64,000 nucleotides of DNA, from positions 1 through 64,000 of the forward strand of contig PNAJ01000094.1 of assembly GCA_003170295.1 (NCBI GenBank). The letters are read 5' to 3'. This DNA is from Bryobacterales bacterium (lineage in GTDB: Bacteria; Acidobacteriota; Terriglobia; Bryobacterales; Bryobacteraceae). Under the pieces are notes generated by a model. It saw only the letters and a list, made by a program, of their open reading frames with translations. It was not told the origin of the DNA and did no database searches. Positions 49,865-58,235 of the stretch are shown here, one piece after another (positions within the stretch are counted from its first letter, which is position 1; each line of letters starts with the position of its first letter). The translations under genes and the position numbers were made by a program.

Positions 49865-52732
49865 TTAAAACGCGACCTTCACCGAAAACTGTACCGACCG
49901 AGCCGGCAACTGATTCGTGATCCCCACTAGCGGAGCCCCAAACCCAACCGCCGGTGCCGACCCGTTGCCATAAGTCCCGCTATACCCCACAAAATTCGCA
50001 TGATTGAAAACGTTAAACGACTCCATCCGCAAATTCAAGCGAACGCGCTCCCCAATCGCAAACGCCCTCTCCAAAAACGGCGACACATCGTAAATCGCGT
50101 TCCCCCGACCAGCATTCCGACCAACCACGACGCCGTTGATCACCGGCCGATCCGTAGTCGCCCCAGTATCGCCACTGTTCACCGTCCCAGTAACGTAGTT
50201 ATAAGGCAGCCCCGTGGCGAGAGTCGTCACGCCTCCGAAGTTAATCTTGAACGGCAAACTATAAACGCCGCTCAACACAAACCGATGCCGCTGATCGAAA
50301 ATCGCATTGGCTTTTTCAATCTTGCTAGGGAAATTCGGATCGTTCGGATTCTGGCTCGGGATGTCGGGATCGACATTGTCCAGCGTGTGCGACCACGTGT
50401 AGCTCCCGAGCATCGACAGTCGCCTCCCAAATCGATGCGTCAGGTTCACATCGAGCGCGTCGTAATACGCGAATCCATCGTTCACATCGCTCTGGATCAC
50501 CGAATAAGGCGGCTGCGGATTCGTCGCTGTGACCGTGTTGCAGGTCAGATTATTCTGCGCATACCACGCGATCCAGTAAGGTCGCGTGCAGTTCGCCGCC
50601 TGCGCCGTACGGATCTGATTAGGCGCAGTGCGGATGAACGGCGACGGCGGATCGACGTCTAGAGGCCTGTTAATGCGCAACGTATGCGAGCCGACGTAAT
50701 CCACGCTCAGCACCCACTTGCTCGCAATCTCCCTCTCGATCCCAAACGTCCATTGCTCCGAATAAGGATTTAGCAGCTTGTTCTGATAACCGATGAGTTC
50801 GCTGCCAGGAAACAACGAGCCGCCCGGACGAATATAGAGGCTCCGCAAAGGCGCCTGCGCGCCCGCCGGAAATGCAGGCAAAGGAGCAGCGGCAACGCTC
50901 GACGGAAATCCCACCTGCCCGGGCGTCGCCGTATAATTGAAAACTCCTGTAGGCCCGGTCAGCGCCCAGTTCGCCGCCGAGTTATCGACGATCTGAGAAT
51001 CGTAAATCCCAAAACTGCCGCGAATCACCGTATTTTTCCACGTGTACGCAAAACCCGCGCGCGGCGCGAAATCCTTGTTCGAATCGGTGAACGTCTGCCG
51101 TTCATAGCGCAATCCGAGGTTGATCGTAAGGTTCGGCCGGATCTTCCAATCGTCCTGAACGAACAGAGCCCACAACCAGTCGTCAACGGTATAGTTCGCG
51201 TTGCCATAACTCTGTGTATAGCTCCTCACGTTCGCGAGATTGCCAAGGTACGCCTGGCTCTCGCAAACCGAGAGCGCCTGCGTGCAGGTGTTGTAGATAA
51301 ATTGTCCGAGGTAAATCGGACCTCCGAATTCCTTGCTGTTGCCGCCAGTATGCGCCAGAATGCCGCTGCCGCCGAACTTCACTTGATGCTGTCCCCACAC
51401 CGCTGAAAGCGTGTCGTTCATCTCATATTGCCGATTCATCAGCAATGCCGATTGCGACGTGCCGGTCGTGAACGTTCCTCCCGTTGAGATCGGGACCTGA
51501 TACTGCGTTCCATAAACCAGCGGATCGAATTCCGTGATCGGCGACGCCAGTTGAAATTGCAGCCGCAAGCTATTCAGGAGCGTTGGGCTCAGCACCGCGG
51601 TTTCGCCGATTTCATTCGAGTATGTGCGGCGACGAAAAATCCGATCCACGGTCGGAAGGCTGTTTCCACCCACAATTCCATTAGGATTCGTATCGGTGAA
51701 ATTATCGTCATTTAAGCGCACGTCAAGGCTGTTTTTTGCGTTAATTTGGTCGTTTAAGCGCAGATAAGAAAGCCATCCACGGTACGATCCTTCAAAAACG
51801 CCTGGTGCAAGAGGCGAAATAATGGGCGACCCCTTCGTTTCGCGGCTGTTTTCCCCCGCAAGGAAGAAATGCATCTTCGAACCCAGCGGACCTGATAGCG
51901 ACAAGGCGCTTTGACCCAATGAATCGTTAGTGATATCGTTTCCACTCGCCGCATTCGCCGTTGTAAAACCCGAAAGTGCAGCAGAGGTCGCCGCCGGACG
52001 CCACAATTCCAGAAATTCTCCATGAAACCGGCTTCCGCCCGACTTTGTAATGATGTTCACTGCGCTGCCTGTGCTCGCGCCATATTCGGCCGAAAACCCG
52101 TTGTTCAGGATTGTCATTTCCTCGACGGCTGCAAGTGGCAAATTGCTGAAAATAGTTTGCCTTCCCCAACTGTCGTTGCCGTTTGCGCCATCGATTTCAA
52201 ACCATGTCTGCCGCCGCCCGGCTCCGTTGGTAGTGAACATGTTTTCGTTCATAAAGACATCGCCCTGATTGATCGCCTGGCGATTGGCCGCATTAAGCAG
52301 CGGCAAGTACGTGATCCTCCGGTTGAGCAGCGGAGTTTCCTCCATTTGTTGTGCATCCAGCCGATCGCCCACCTGCGGGCCTGCTGTCGCGGTTACGGTG
52401 ACTTGCGTTTGTCCTCCCGCTGCGTTGAGTTGCAGATTGACCTCGACCGTTGTGCCGCCCGCGAGCGTGACAGTCGCCGGCTTCATTTCCGCGAAGCCCT
52501 GCTTGCTTGCGACGACATCGTACGTGCCGGCCGGCAATCCGGCGATCGAAAAATTTCCAGAGCCATCGGTTTGAGTGGTGCGCTTGACACTGTTGGTCAC
52601 AGCGATTTGCACCATCGGCACAGCGGCATGTGTTTGATCGGTCACCTGGCCGCGAAGAATGGATGCATCAGGGGTTTGAAGCAGAAACGTCAACAAAAGA
52701 AGGCTTAACACGATCAGTACACAGTAGCGCAT
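49865..52732 (-). CDS. Oar-like TonB-dependent outer-membrane receptor
   Basis: A 955-residue receptor built like the one at 2.1 kb. It has a signal peptide (V-L-I-V-L-S-L-L-L-L-T-F-L-L-Q), then a carboxypeptidase-regulatory domain at about 25-105 (I-L-R-G-Q-V-T-D-Q-T-H-A-A-V-P...G-L-P-A-G-T-Y-D-V). The plug (V-E-E-M-T-I-L-N-N-G-F-S-A-E-Y-G-A-S-T-G) leads to a long beta-barrel ending V-K-V-A-F. The ligand is unknown. The frame runs open to 53404, through the divergent gene, but ATG 52732 starts the signal. It is divergent from the DUF362 gene by only 24 bp, so the two promoters overlap each other's genes. Confidence 0.9.
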   Translation of the reverse strand: MRYCVLIVLSLLLLTFLLQTPDASILRGQVTDQTHAAVPMVQIAVTNSVKRTTQTDGSGNFSIAGLPAGTYDVVASKQGFAEMKPATVTLAGGTTVEVNLQLNAAGGQTQVTVTATAGPQVGDRLDAQQMEETPLLNRRITYLPLLNAANRQAINQGDVFMNENMFTTNGAGRRQTWFEIDGANGNDSWGRQTIFSNLPLAAVEEMTILNNGFSAEYGASTGSAVNIITKSGGSRFHGEFLELWRPAATSAALSGFTTANAASGNDITNDSLGQSALSLSGPLGSKMHFFLAGENSRETKGSPIISPLAPGVFEGSYRGWLSYLRLNDQINAKNSLDVRLNDDNFTDTNPNGIVGGNSLPTVDRIFRRRTYSNEIGETAVLSPTLLNSLRLQFQLASPITEFDPLVYGTQYQVPISTGGTFTTGTSQSALLMNRQYEMNDTLSAVWGQHQVKFGGSGILAHTGGNSKEFGGPIYLGQFIYNTCTQALSVCESQAYLGNLANVRSYTQSYGNANYTVDDWLWALFVQDDWKIRPNLTINLGLRYERQTFTDSNKDFAPRAGFAYTWKNTVIRGSFGIYDSQIVDNSAANWALTGPTGVFNYTATPGQVGFPSSVAAAPLPAFPAGAQAPLRSLYIRPGGSLFPGSELIGYQNKLLNPYSEQWTFGIEREIASKWVLSVDYVGSHTLRINRPLDVDPPSPFIRTAPNQIRTAQAANCTRPYWIAWYAQNNLTCNTVTATNPQPPYSVIQSDVNDGFAYYDALDVNLTHRFGRRLSMLGSYTWSHTLDNVDPDIPSQNPNDPNFPSKIEKANAIFDQRHRFVLSGVYSLPFKINFGGVTTLATGLPYNYVTGTVNSGDTGATTDRPVINGVVVGRNAGRGNAIYDVSPFLERAFAIGERVRLNLRMESFNVFNHANFVGYSGTYGNGSAPAVGFGAPLVGITNQLPARSVQFSVKVAF

Positions 52733-52744
52733 TCGCGTCTGACG

Positions 52745-52750
52745 TACAAT
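52745..52750 (+). promoter_or_regulatory. -10 box of a leaderless promoter for the DUF362 gene
   Basis: TACAAT is followed by 6 nt and ATG 52757, the spacing expected if transcription starts at the start codon. It lies in the 24-bp gap between divergent genes. Confidence 0.5.
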
Positions 52751-52756
52751 AGCGGC

Positions 52757-53854
52757 ATGATTACGGCCCGCCGCGAATTTCTCCGCAATGCTTTTGTTGC
52801 CGCGCTGATTCCGCAGGGTCTTGTTCGTGCCGCTGGGAAGGGGGGAATGCCGGGACCGTGGCCCGGGCGCGTGATTGCGGTCGAGCATGGGCATGCTATC
52901 GACCAAGGCCTCTATCAAGCGGACGCGGTGAAGCAAATGATGACCCGCGGGATGACGGCGCTGACCGGCGCACCGGCATGGGCTGACGCTTGGCGCGCGT
53001 TGTTCCAAAAGGGCGATGTGGTAGGGATTAAAGTGAGTCCGGTCGGCGGCCCGCAGCTCTGTTCGGACGCGATCGTGCTTCGGCAGATTCTCGATGGACT
53101 CGCGCAGGCCGGTGTCGGCGCGCGCGAGGTGGTCGTTTTCACCCGCTATGAAGATGAGCTTCTCGGCGTGGGCATCGACAAATGGATTCCGCTGGGCGTG
53201 CGCTGGACGACGGCATCGAAAGGCGGCTACAACGACACCCAGCTCGATATGGACGGCTACGACTCGGACCAGTTCATGGAGATGGCGCTGATCAAGCCGG
53301 GCGAGAATGCGAACGACGCGCACTTTCGCCGCTCCTATGTGGCCAAGGTAGTGACCCGCGACATCAACAAGTTCATCAACCTGGCGGTGCTGAAGCATCA
53401 TCAATCGGCGGGCGTGACGATTTGCTTGAAGAATATGTCACATGGCATGGTGAACAACGTGAATCGCAGCCATATGACGCCGACGCAGAACGCGTGTGGC
53501 GTGTTCATACCGTCCGTGGTGAATCTGCCGGTGATGCGCCAGAAGGCGACGCTGCACATCTGCGACGGAGTGAAGGCATCGTTCCACGGGGGCCCGTACG
53601 CAAAACCCGCATATGTATGGGAACACAAAACGATGTACTTCGCGACGGACCCAGTGGCGCTGGACAAGACCGGCTGGAAGGCGATCGACGCCCAGCGCGC
53701 GAAGGCGGGCATGGCTCCGGTGGCGCTGTCGAAGCCGGACCAATTCAGCACGTTTCTCAACTGCCAGGTGGAGCATATCGAGTTCGCCGGGGCGCTGGGT
53801 CTCGGGGAGTTTGACGACGCGAAGATCGATGTGAAGCGCGTGAGTTTGGCGTGA
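52757..53854 (+). CDS. Tat-exported DUF362-type protein
   Basis: A 365-residue protein with a twin-arginine signal (A-R-R-E-F-L-R-N-A-F-V-A-A-L) and a DUF362-like body: G-D-V-V-G-I-K-V-S-P-V-G-G near 92, V-V-V-F-T-R-Y-E-D, F-I-N-L-A-V-L-K-H-H-Q-S-A-G-V-T-I-C-L-K-N and D-P-V-A-L-D-K. Some DUF362 proteins are fused to ferredoxins and suspected of redox roles; there are no Fe-S Cys clusters here. The function is unknown. It is divergent from the second Oar-like receptor and is followed by a family B hairpin repeat. Confidence 0.72.
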   Translation: MITARREFLRNAFVAALIPQGLVRAAGKGGMPGPWPGRVIAVEHGHAIDQGLYQADAVKQMMTRGMTALTGAPAWADAWRALFQKGDVVGIKVSPVGGPQLCSDAIVLRQILDGLAQAGVGAREVVVFTRYEDELLGVGIDKWIPLGVRWTTASKGGYNDTQLDMDGYDSDQFMEMALIKPGENANDAHFRRSYVAKVVTRDINKFINLAVLKHHQSAGVTICLKNMSHGMVNNVNRSHMTPTQNACGVFIPSVVNLPVMRQKATLHICDGVKASFHGGPYAKPAYVWEHKTMYFATDPVALDKTGWKAIDAQRAKAGMAPVALSKPDQFSTFLNCQVEHIEFAGALGLGEFDDAKIDVKRVSLA

Positions 53855-53880
53855 GGGCTCCGGCGGGTGGGTAACGATAG

Positions 53881-53953
53881 GGATGAAAACGACGCTCGGA
53901 GAGCCGCCTCGAAAGGGCGGCTGCCGCCAGGATTGGCGGCCCCACAAGACTGC
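53881..53953 (+). repeat. Dispersed hairpin repeat, family B copy 1
   Basis: It begins GGATGAAAACG, contains GAGCCGCC...GGCGGCTGCCGCC hairpins and ends GCCCCACAAGACTGC. It aligns with 56122-56191 along its whole length and with 47486-47531 (minus) in the middle. It lies between the DUF362 and ppx-like genes. Confidence 0.7.
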
Positions 53954-54030
53954 AAGCCACGAGTGCTCGTGATCGCGGCGAGCGGGCGACCCAAGCGTTA
54001 GCGGGAGCCGGGCTGCGGTTATCCTGAAAG

Positions 54031-55560
54031 ATGCTTCGCTACGCCGCCGTTGACATTGGAAGTAACTCCACTCGCATGATTGCCGCCGAGGTGCCGGCGG
54101 GCGAGCAGCCTCGCGTGCTGCTGTCGGAACGCGTGGTGACGCGGCTTGGGGAAAGCGTGTTTCGCGACGGCCGCATCAGCGCGCAGGCCATGGAGGAAGT
54201 GGTGCGCGTTCTGACGCACATGGCGGACACATATAAAAAGCTGGAGATTGCCGGTGTGCGCGCGGTGGCTACCAGCGCTGTGCGAGATGCGTCGAACCAA
54301 CTAGAGTTTCTGGCGCGCGCGTCGGCCGCGCTGGGAACCTCCGTCGAAATCGTTTCGGGTCGAGAAGAGGCGCGCCTGATTCATCGCGGTGTGATGAGCC
54401 GGTGGCCGCAAGCGGGGAAGCGCGTGCTGATCGTCGACATCGGCGGAGGAAGCGCGGAGATCATCGCCGGTGAGGACGATCGCATGATGGATGCCATATC
54501 GAAACCACTAGGAGCGCTCCGCCTGCAGCAAATTTTTCTTCACGCCGATCCGCCCTCGCCGCGCGAATTGCACCAGATGGCGGAATTCGTCGATCAAAAA
54601 CTCTCCGCCGCGGTAGAGAAGATGGGCACGAAATGGGACCGCGTGATCGCAACGTCGGCTACGGCGGCCGCGGTGGTGTGCGCCGTGAATCGCGTAGCGC
54701 GCAATCGCCGCGATCAGGCCGACCGGCTGCGTGCATCGACGGCACAGATCCGCAAACTGTATCGCAGACTGTCCGAATCCGACCTCGCGGGACGCCGGAA
54801 AATCGCCGGCATCGGACCAAGGCGCGCGGAGATCATCGTTGCCGGAGCGGGCACGCTGCTGCGTATTCTGGAGCGATTTCACGCGGCATCTGTTTACTAT
54901 TGTTCGGCTGGAGTGCGCGACGGAATTCTTGCCGACATGGCGTCGCGCGGAGTGGGCGGCGAACTATCTCGCCTGGGGCGGGAACAACGGAAGGAGGTGG
55001 AGCGCGTCGCTTCACGATTCGGCGTGGTGTTGCCGCATGCGCGCAAAGTGGCCGGATTTTCGCAGACATTGTTCTCACGACTCGAACCTTTGCATCAATT
55101 GCCGCTAGCCTACGGACGATTGCTGGATGCGGCGAGCTATTTTTGCGACACAGGCCACCACATCAACGACTCCGGGCATCACAAACACGCTTACTACATC
55201 GTTTCGAACGTCGACTTCAGCGGCTTCACGAATCGCGAGCGCGTCTTCATTGCGACATTGTGCCGCTACCATCGCAAAGCGTTGCCGTCTGCCGCGCACG
55301 CCGAATATCAGATCCTGGCACCAGACGACAAGCGCGCATTGCTGCTGCTGATCCCGGTGCTTCGCCTGGCCGATAATCTCGACCGCAGTCGCGATCAGGA
55401 GGTCGAGGTGGCCTCCTGCGATATTTCCACCAGCCTGGTGACGTTGAAACTCACCTCGCCCCGAGAGCCCGATCTGGCCGAGTGGGCCGCCGCACGCGTC
55501 TCCGACGTATTTCGCGAAGTTTACGGACGAAGCCTTGCGGTCAACTACGAACGGCCATGA
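54031..55560 (+). CDS. ppx: Exopolyphosphatase/guanosine pentaphosphatase with HD domain
   Basis: A 509-residue actin-fold phosphatase that removes phosphates from polyphosphate or pppGpp. N-terminal motifs are D-I-G-S-N-S-T-R-M at 8-16, the E-E-A-R-L catalytic segment and D-I-G-G-G-S-A-E near 137. The C-terminal part (about 315-509) is an HD-like helical domain (G-H-H-I...H-H-K-H-A-Y-Y-I, R-L-A-D-N-L-D-R). The length fits Ppx rather than short GppA types. TATCCT lies 5 nt before ATG 54031. It overlaps the GNAT gene by 4 bp (ATGA). Confidence 0.9.
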   Translation: MLRYAAVDIGSNSTRMIAAEVPAGEQPRVLLSERVVTRLGESVFRDGRISAQAMEEVVRVLTHMADTYKKLEIAGVRAVATSAVRDASNQLEFLARASAALGTSVEIVSGREEARLIHRGVMSRWPQAGKRVLIVDIGGGSAEIIAGEDDRMMDAISKPLGALRLQQIFLHADPPSPRELHQMAEFVDQKLSAAVEKMGTKWDRVIATSATAAAVVCAVNRVARNRRDQADRLRASTAQIRKLYRRLSESDLAGRRKIAGIGPRRAEIIVAGAGTLLRILERFHAASVYYCSAGVRDGILADMASRGVGGELSRLGREQRKEVERVASRFGVVLPHARKVAGFSQTLFSRLEPLHQLPLAYGRLLDAASYFCDTGHHINDSGHHKHAYYIVSNVDFSGFTNRERVFIATLCRYHRKALPSAAHAEYQILAPDDKRALLLLIPVLRLADNLDRSRDQEVEVASCDISTSLVTLKLTSPREPDLAEWAAARVSDVFREVYGRSLAVNYERP

Positions 55561-56009
55561 TCATTCGCCCGGCTTCGCTTGCGGATCTCGATGAGATTCG
55601 AGTTATGCTGCGCGAATACGCGGCATGGATCGAGGTCGATTTGCGCTTTCAGAATTTCGAGGAGGAACTGGCGGGGTTGCCGGGCGAGTATGCCGCGCAG
55701 CGCGGACGGCTGCTGATCGCGGAGGGTGCTGGGTGTGTTGCACTTCGGCCTCTTGACGAGGAAACGTGCGAGATGAAGCGGCTTTATGTGCGGCCGGATT
55801 ATCGAGGATCGGGGTTGGGGCGTCGTTTAGTCGTGGCGATCATTGAAGAAGCGCGCGCGATTGGGTATCGGCGTATGAGGCTCGACACGATGCTGAAAAT
55901 GGGTGGCGCGCAGAGGTTGTATGAATCGCTCGGGTTTCGCGATATTGCGGCGTATCGATACAATCCGGAGGCGGGAGCGCGGTTTTTGGAATTGGAGCTT
56001 TGGGGGTAG
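55557..56009 (+). CDS. GNAT-family acetyltransferase
   Basis: A 150-residue GNAT enzyme using acetyl-CoA. The acceptor-site strand C-E-M-K-R-L-Y-V-R-P is followed by the pyrophosphate loop R-G-S-G-L-G-R-R-L at about 87-95, and Y-E-S-L-G-F-R closes the fold. The substrate is unknown. ATG 55557 overlaps the ppx-like stop (ATGA), so the two are co-translated. It is followed by two hairpin repeats. Confidence 0.82.
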   Translation: MIIRPASLADLDEIRVMLREYAAWIEVDLRFQNFEEELAGLPGEYAAQRGRLLIAEGAGCVALRPLDEETCEMKRLYVRPDYRGSGLGRRLVVAIIEEARAIGYRRMRLDTMLKMGGAQRLYESLGFRDIAAYRYNPEAGARFLELELWG

Positions 56010-56121
56010 GAGAGTGTCCCCCTTCCTGACGGTCGGGGTTCGGTTGGGGGGATCGCGATGGTCCCGAGGCGGCGACCGGCACGCACGAGTGTTCCCCTGC
56101 CCAGCGCCGGGGAAGCGATGG

Positions 56122-56191
56122 GGATGAAAACGCAACCGGAAGAGCCGCCTGAAGGCGGCTGCCGCCAAAATTGGCCGCCCCACAAGAGTGC
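56122..56191 (+). repeat. Dispersed hairpin repeat, family B copy 2
   Basis: Same organisation as 53881-53953: GGATGAAAACG start, AGCCGCCTGAAGGCGGCT hairpin, ATTGGCCGCC and a CCCCACAAGAGTGC end. A family A element follows 45 bp downstream. Confidence 0.7.
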
Positions 56192-56235
56192 CGGGTGCTG
56201 ATGTTTTCGAGGTGTGCGGTGTCACACGGAGGCGG

Positions 56236-56273
56236 CGGCTGAAGCCGACGCTGCAAGCTGAAGCTCGCGCCAC
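56236..56273 (+). repeat. Dispersed hairpin repeat, family A copy 2
   Basis: 38 bp matching 15217-15254 with a single mismatch. CGGCTGAAGCCG is the core hairpin and CTCGCGCCAC the tail. It lies between convergent genes. Confidence 0.7.
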
Positions 56274-56284
56274 CCATCATCTAG

Positions 56285-56926
56285 CTACTGTTTCGTTTTT
56301 TCAAACGTTAGGATGTATTGAGATTTTGGAGTGTGGTCGCGTTTCGATAACAGGTGGAATCCATTGCGCTCGATCTCGGACGCTACTTCGTCGCGTTCGG
56401 CACGAATGTGGCCGGGGGTGGGGCTCGCGGATTTGTAGAAGTCGACGACCACCAGGTGGGCGCCGGGTTTCAGGGCATCCCGGATGGCCGCTAGCATTTT
56501 ATCGGGATAGTCGAAGTGATGATAGACGTCGAGCGCTAGCGCGATGTCGACGGAATTCTGCGGCAGCTTGGGATCGGTCTCGGTGCCTAGGATCAAGGTG
56601 ACGTTCGGAATATGTTTCGTTTTTGCACGATCCAGAAAATCGGTTTGGATGTCTTCACCGAAGACCCGGCCAGAGGGTCCGACGGCTTCGCTGAGGAAAG
56701 GGAGCATATAGCCGGTTCCGGTGCCGATATCGGCAACCGTCATGCCGGGTTTGATTTGCATCGCCGCGACCAGCTCCGCTGGTTTCTGCTTGCCGTCGCG
56801 GTGTGGGTCGTCGAGGGTAGCCGCGATTTTGTCGCGACCCTCCTTCGTCTTATAGCTCTTGTTGGCGTTGTCGGCGACTTGCGCCCATGCGGTCACTGTC
56901 AGAATCAACACTGCAAAGATTTTCAT
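56285..56926 (-). CDS. Exported class I SAM-dependent methyltransferase
   Basis: A 213-residue protein with an apparent signal peptide (K-I-F-A-V-L-I-L-T-V-T-A-W-A-Q). A Rossmann methyltransferase domain follows: motif I V-A-D-I-G-T-G-T-G-Y at about 64-73, an acidic loop after strand 2 (G-E-D-I-Q) and V-D-I-A-L-A-L-D-V-Y-H-H-F near motif IV. Methyltransferases with export signals are known in this group (COG4798-like), but their substrates and SAM supply are unclear. Its ATG overlaps the hom stop by 4 nt, so it belongs to that operon. Confidence 0.8.
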   Translation of the reverse strand: MKIFAVLILTVTAWAQVADNANKSYKTKEGRDKIAATLDDPHRDGKQKPAELVAAMQIKPGMTVADIGTGTGYMLPFLSEAVGPSGRVFGEDIQTDFLDRAKTKHIPNVTLILGTETDPKLPQNSVDIALALDVYHHFDYPDKMLAAIRDALKPGAHLVVVDFYKSASPTPGHIRAERDEVASEIERNGFHLLSKRDHTPKSQYILTFEKTKQ

Positions 56927-58227
56927 AGGGGTAACTCCATCGGCATCGCCAGGGGCGGCTCGATCAGAAAATTTAATTCCAGCATACGCGAGATCGCGGC
57001 GCGGACCGATTGCTCCGTCGCCGGTTCGACCGTGATGACGAACGGCAAGTCGCGCCAGTCGGCTTTCGGCAACTGCAACACCGCGTCGATCGAAATTCCT
57101 TCGGCAGCGAGCGCGGTGGCAAGCTGCGCGATGATCCCGGGGCGGTCCTGGACACGGAATCGCAGATAGTAGGACGATTTGCTCAGTGCGATCGGAACGG
57201 GTTTATACTCGCCGAGGCTCGCGTGCGCGAAGGGCGAAACGCGCTCCGGACTGCCGGAGCGGAGCTCGCGCGCGACGCGCATCAGATCGCTGACCACGGC
57301 GACGCCGGTGGGATGGGGACCAGCGCCGCGGCCGTAATAAAACGTATCGGCGCCATATTGTCCGCTGACCCAAACGGCGTTGTAAGCGCCGCGAACGCTG
57401 GCCAGAATGGTCGATTGCGGTATGAGGGAAGGGCGCACGGAGAGGATCAGGCCCTGCGGCGTTTGACGCGCCGCGCAGATCAGGCGGATGGTGTGATGCA
57501 ACTGGTGCGCGTATTCGAAATCGACGGGCGTGACGCGGCGGATGCCTTCCGTATAAATGTCGGCGGGGATGATTTTCTCGCCGAATGCGAGCGCCGTTAA
57601 GATGGCCAGCTTCGATCGCGCATCGAAGCCGTCGACGTCGGCGGATGGGTCGGCCTCGGCATAACCGAGGAGCTGCGCTTCGGCAAGTATGTCGTCGAAC
57701 GATGCGCCGCGGGTTTCGATCTCCGTGAGAATGAAGTTGCAGGTGCCGTTGAGGATTCCGTAGAGCGTGTTGATGCGGTCGCCTGAAATTCCTTCGCGGA
57801 GGACCGCGTGAATGGGAATGCCTCCGGCTACGCTCGCCTCCATTGCCAGATTGATTCGCGCGCGGGTCGCGTTTGCCCACAACTCGGCTCCTGCGAGCGC
57901 CATCAGCTCCTTGTTCGCGGTGACGACGGATTTTCCATTCGCGATCGCGGCGTCGATGATCTCGCGCGCGATGGTGGTGCCGCCGATCAACTCGACGACG
58001 ACATCTACATCGGGATGATTCACGACATCGTGCCAATTGGCGGTCTTCATTACGGAGTCGAGCGCGGCGGGCAGCTGCTTGTTCGCGATGCCGCGACTGC
58101 AAACGGCGGCGACGCGCAGCGGGAAGCCGAGCTTCGTTTCGATATGCGCGGCGTTCTCCGTCAGGATGGTCAACGTGCCTTCGCCGACGTTGCCGAGTCC
58201 GATAATGCCAATCTGTACTGGCTGCAT
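56923..58227 (-). CDS. hom: Homoserine dehydrogenase with ACT domain
   Basis: A 434-residue enzyme that reduces aspartate semialdehyde to homoserine with NAD(P)H, leading to threonine and methionine. The nucleotide motif G-L-G-N-V-G-E-G starts at about residue 9. N-K-E-L, E-A-S-V-A-G-G-I-P-I and L-N-G-T-C-N-F-I-L-T lie around the active site, and A-D-P-S-A-D-V-D-G-F-D carries catalytic Asp and Lys neighbours. A C-terminal ACT domain (Y-Y-L-R-F-R-V-Q-D-R-P-G-I-I-A-Q-L) implies allosteric control, usually by threonine. ATG 58227 is chosen over TTG 58239 because it starts the usual M-x-P-V-x-I-G-I-I-G. Confidence 0.94.
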   Translation of the reverse strand: MQPVQIGIIGLGNVGEGTLTILTENAAHIETKLGFPLRVAAVCSRGIANKQLPAALDSVMKTANWHDVVNHPDVDVVVELIGGTTIAREIIDAAIANGKSVVTANKELMALAGAELWANATRARINLAMEASVAGGIPIHAVLREGISGDRINTLYGILNGTCNFILTEIETRGASFDDILAEAQLLGYAEADPSADVDGFDARSKLAILTALAFGEKIIPADIYTEGIRRVTPVDFEYAHQLHHTIRLICAARQTPQGLILSVRPSLIPQSTILASVRGAYNAVWVSGQYGADTFYYGRGAGPHPTGVAVVSDLMRVARELRSGSPERVSPFAHASLGEYKPVPIALSKSSYYLRFRVQDRPGIIAQLATALAAEGISIDAVLQLPKADWRDLPFVITVEPATEQSVRAAISRMLELNFLIEPPLAMPMELPL

Positions 58228-58235
58228 GTGATCTT

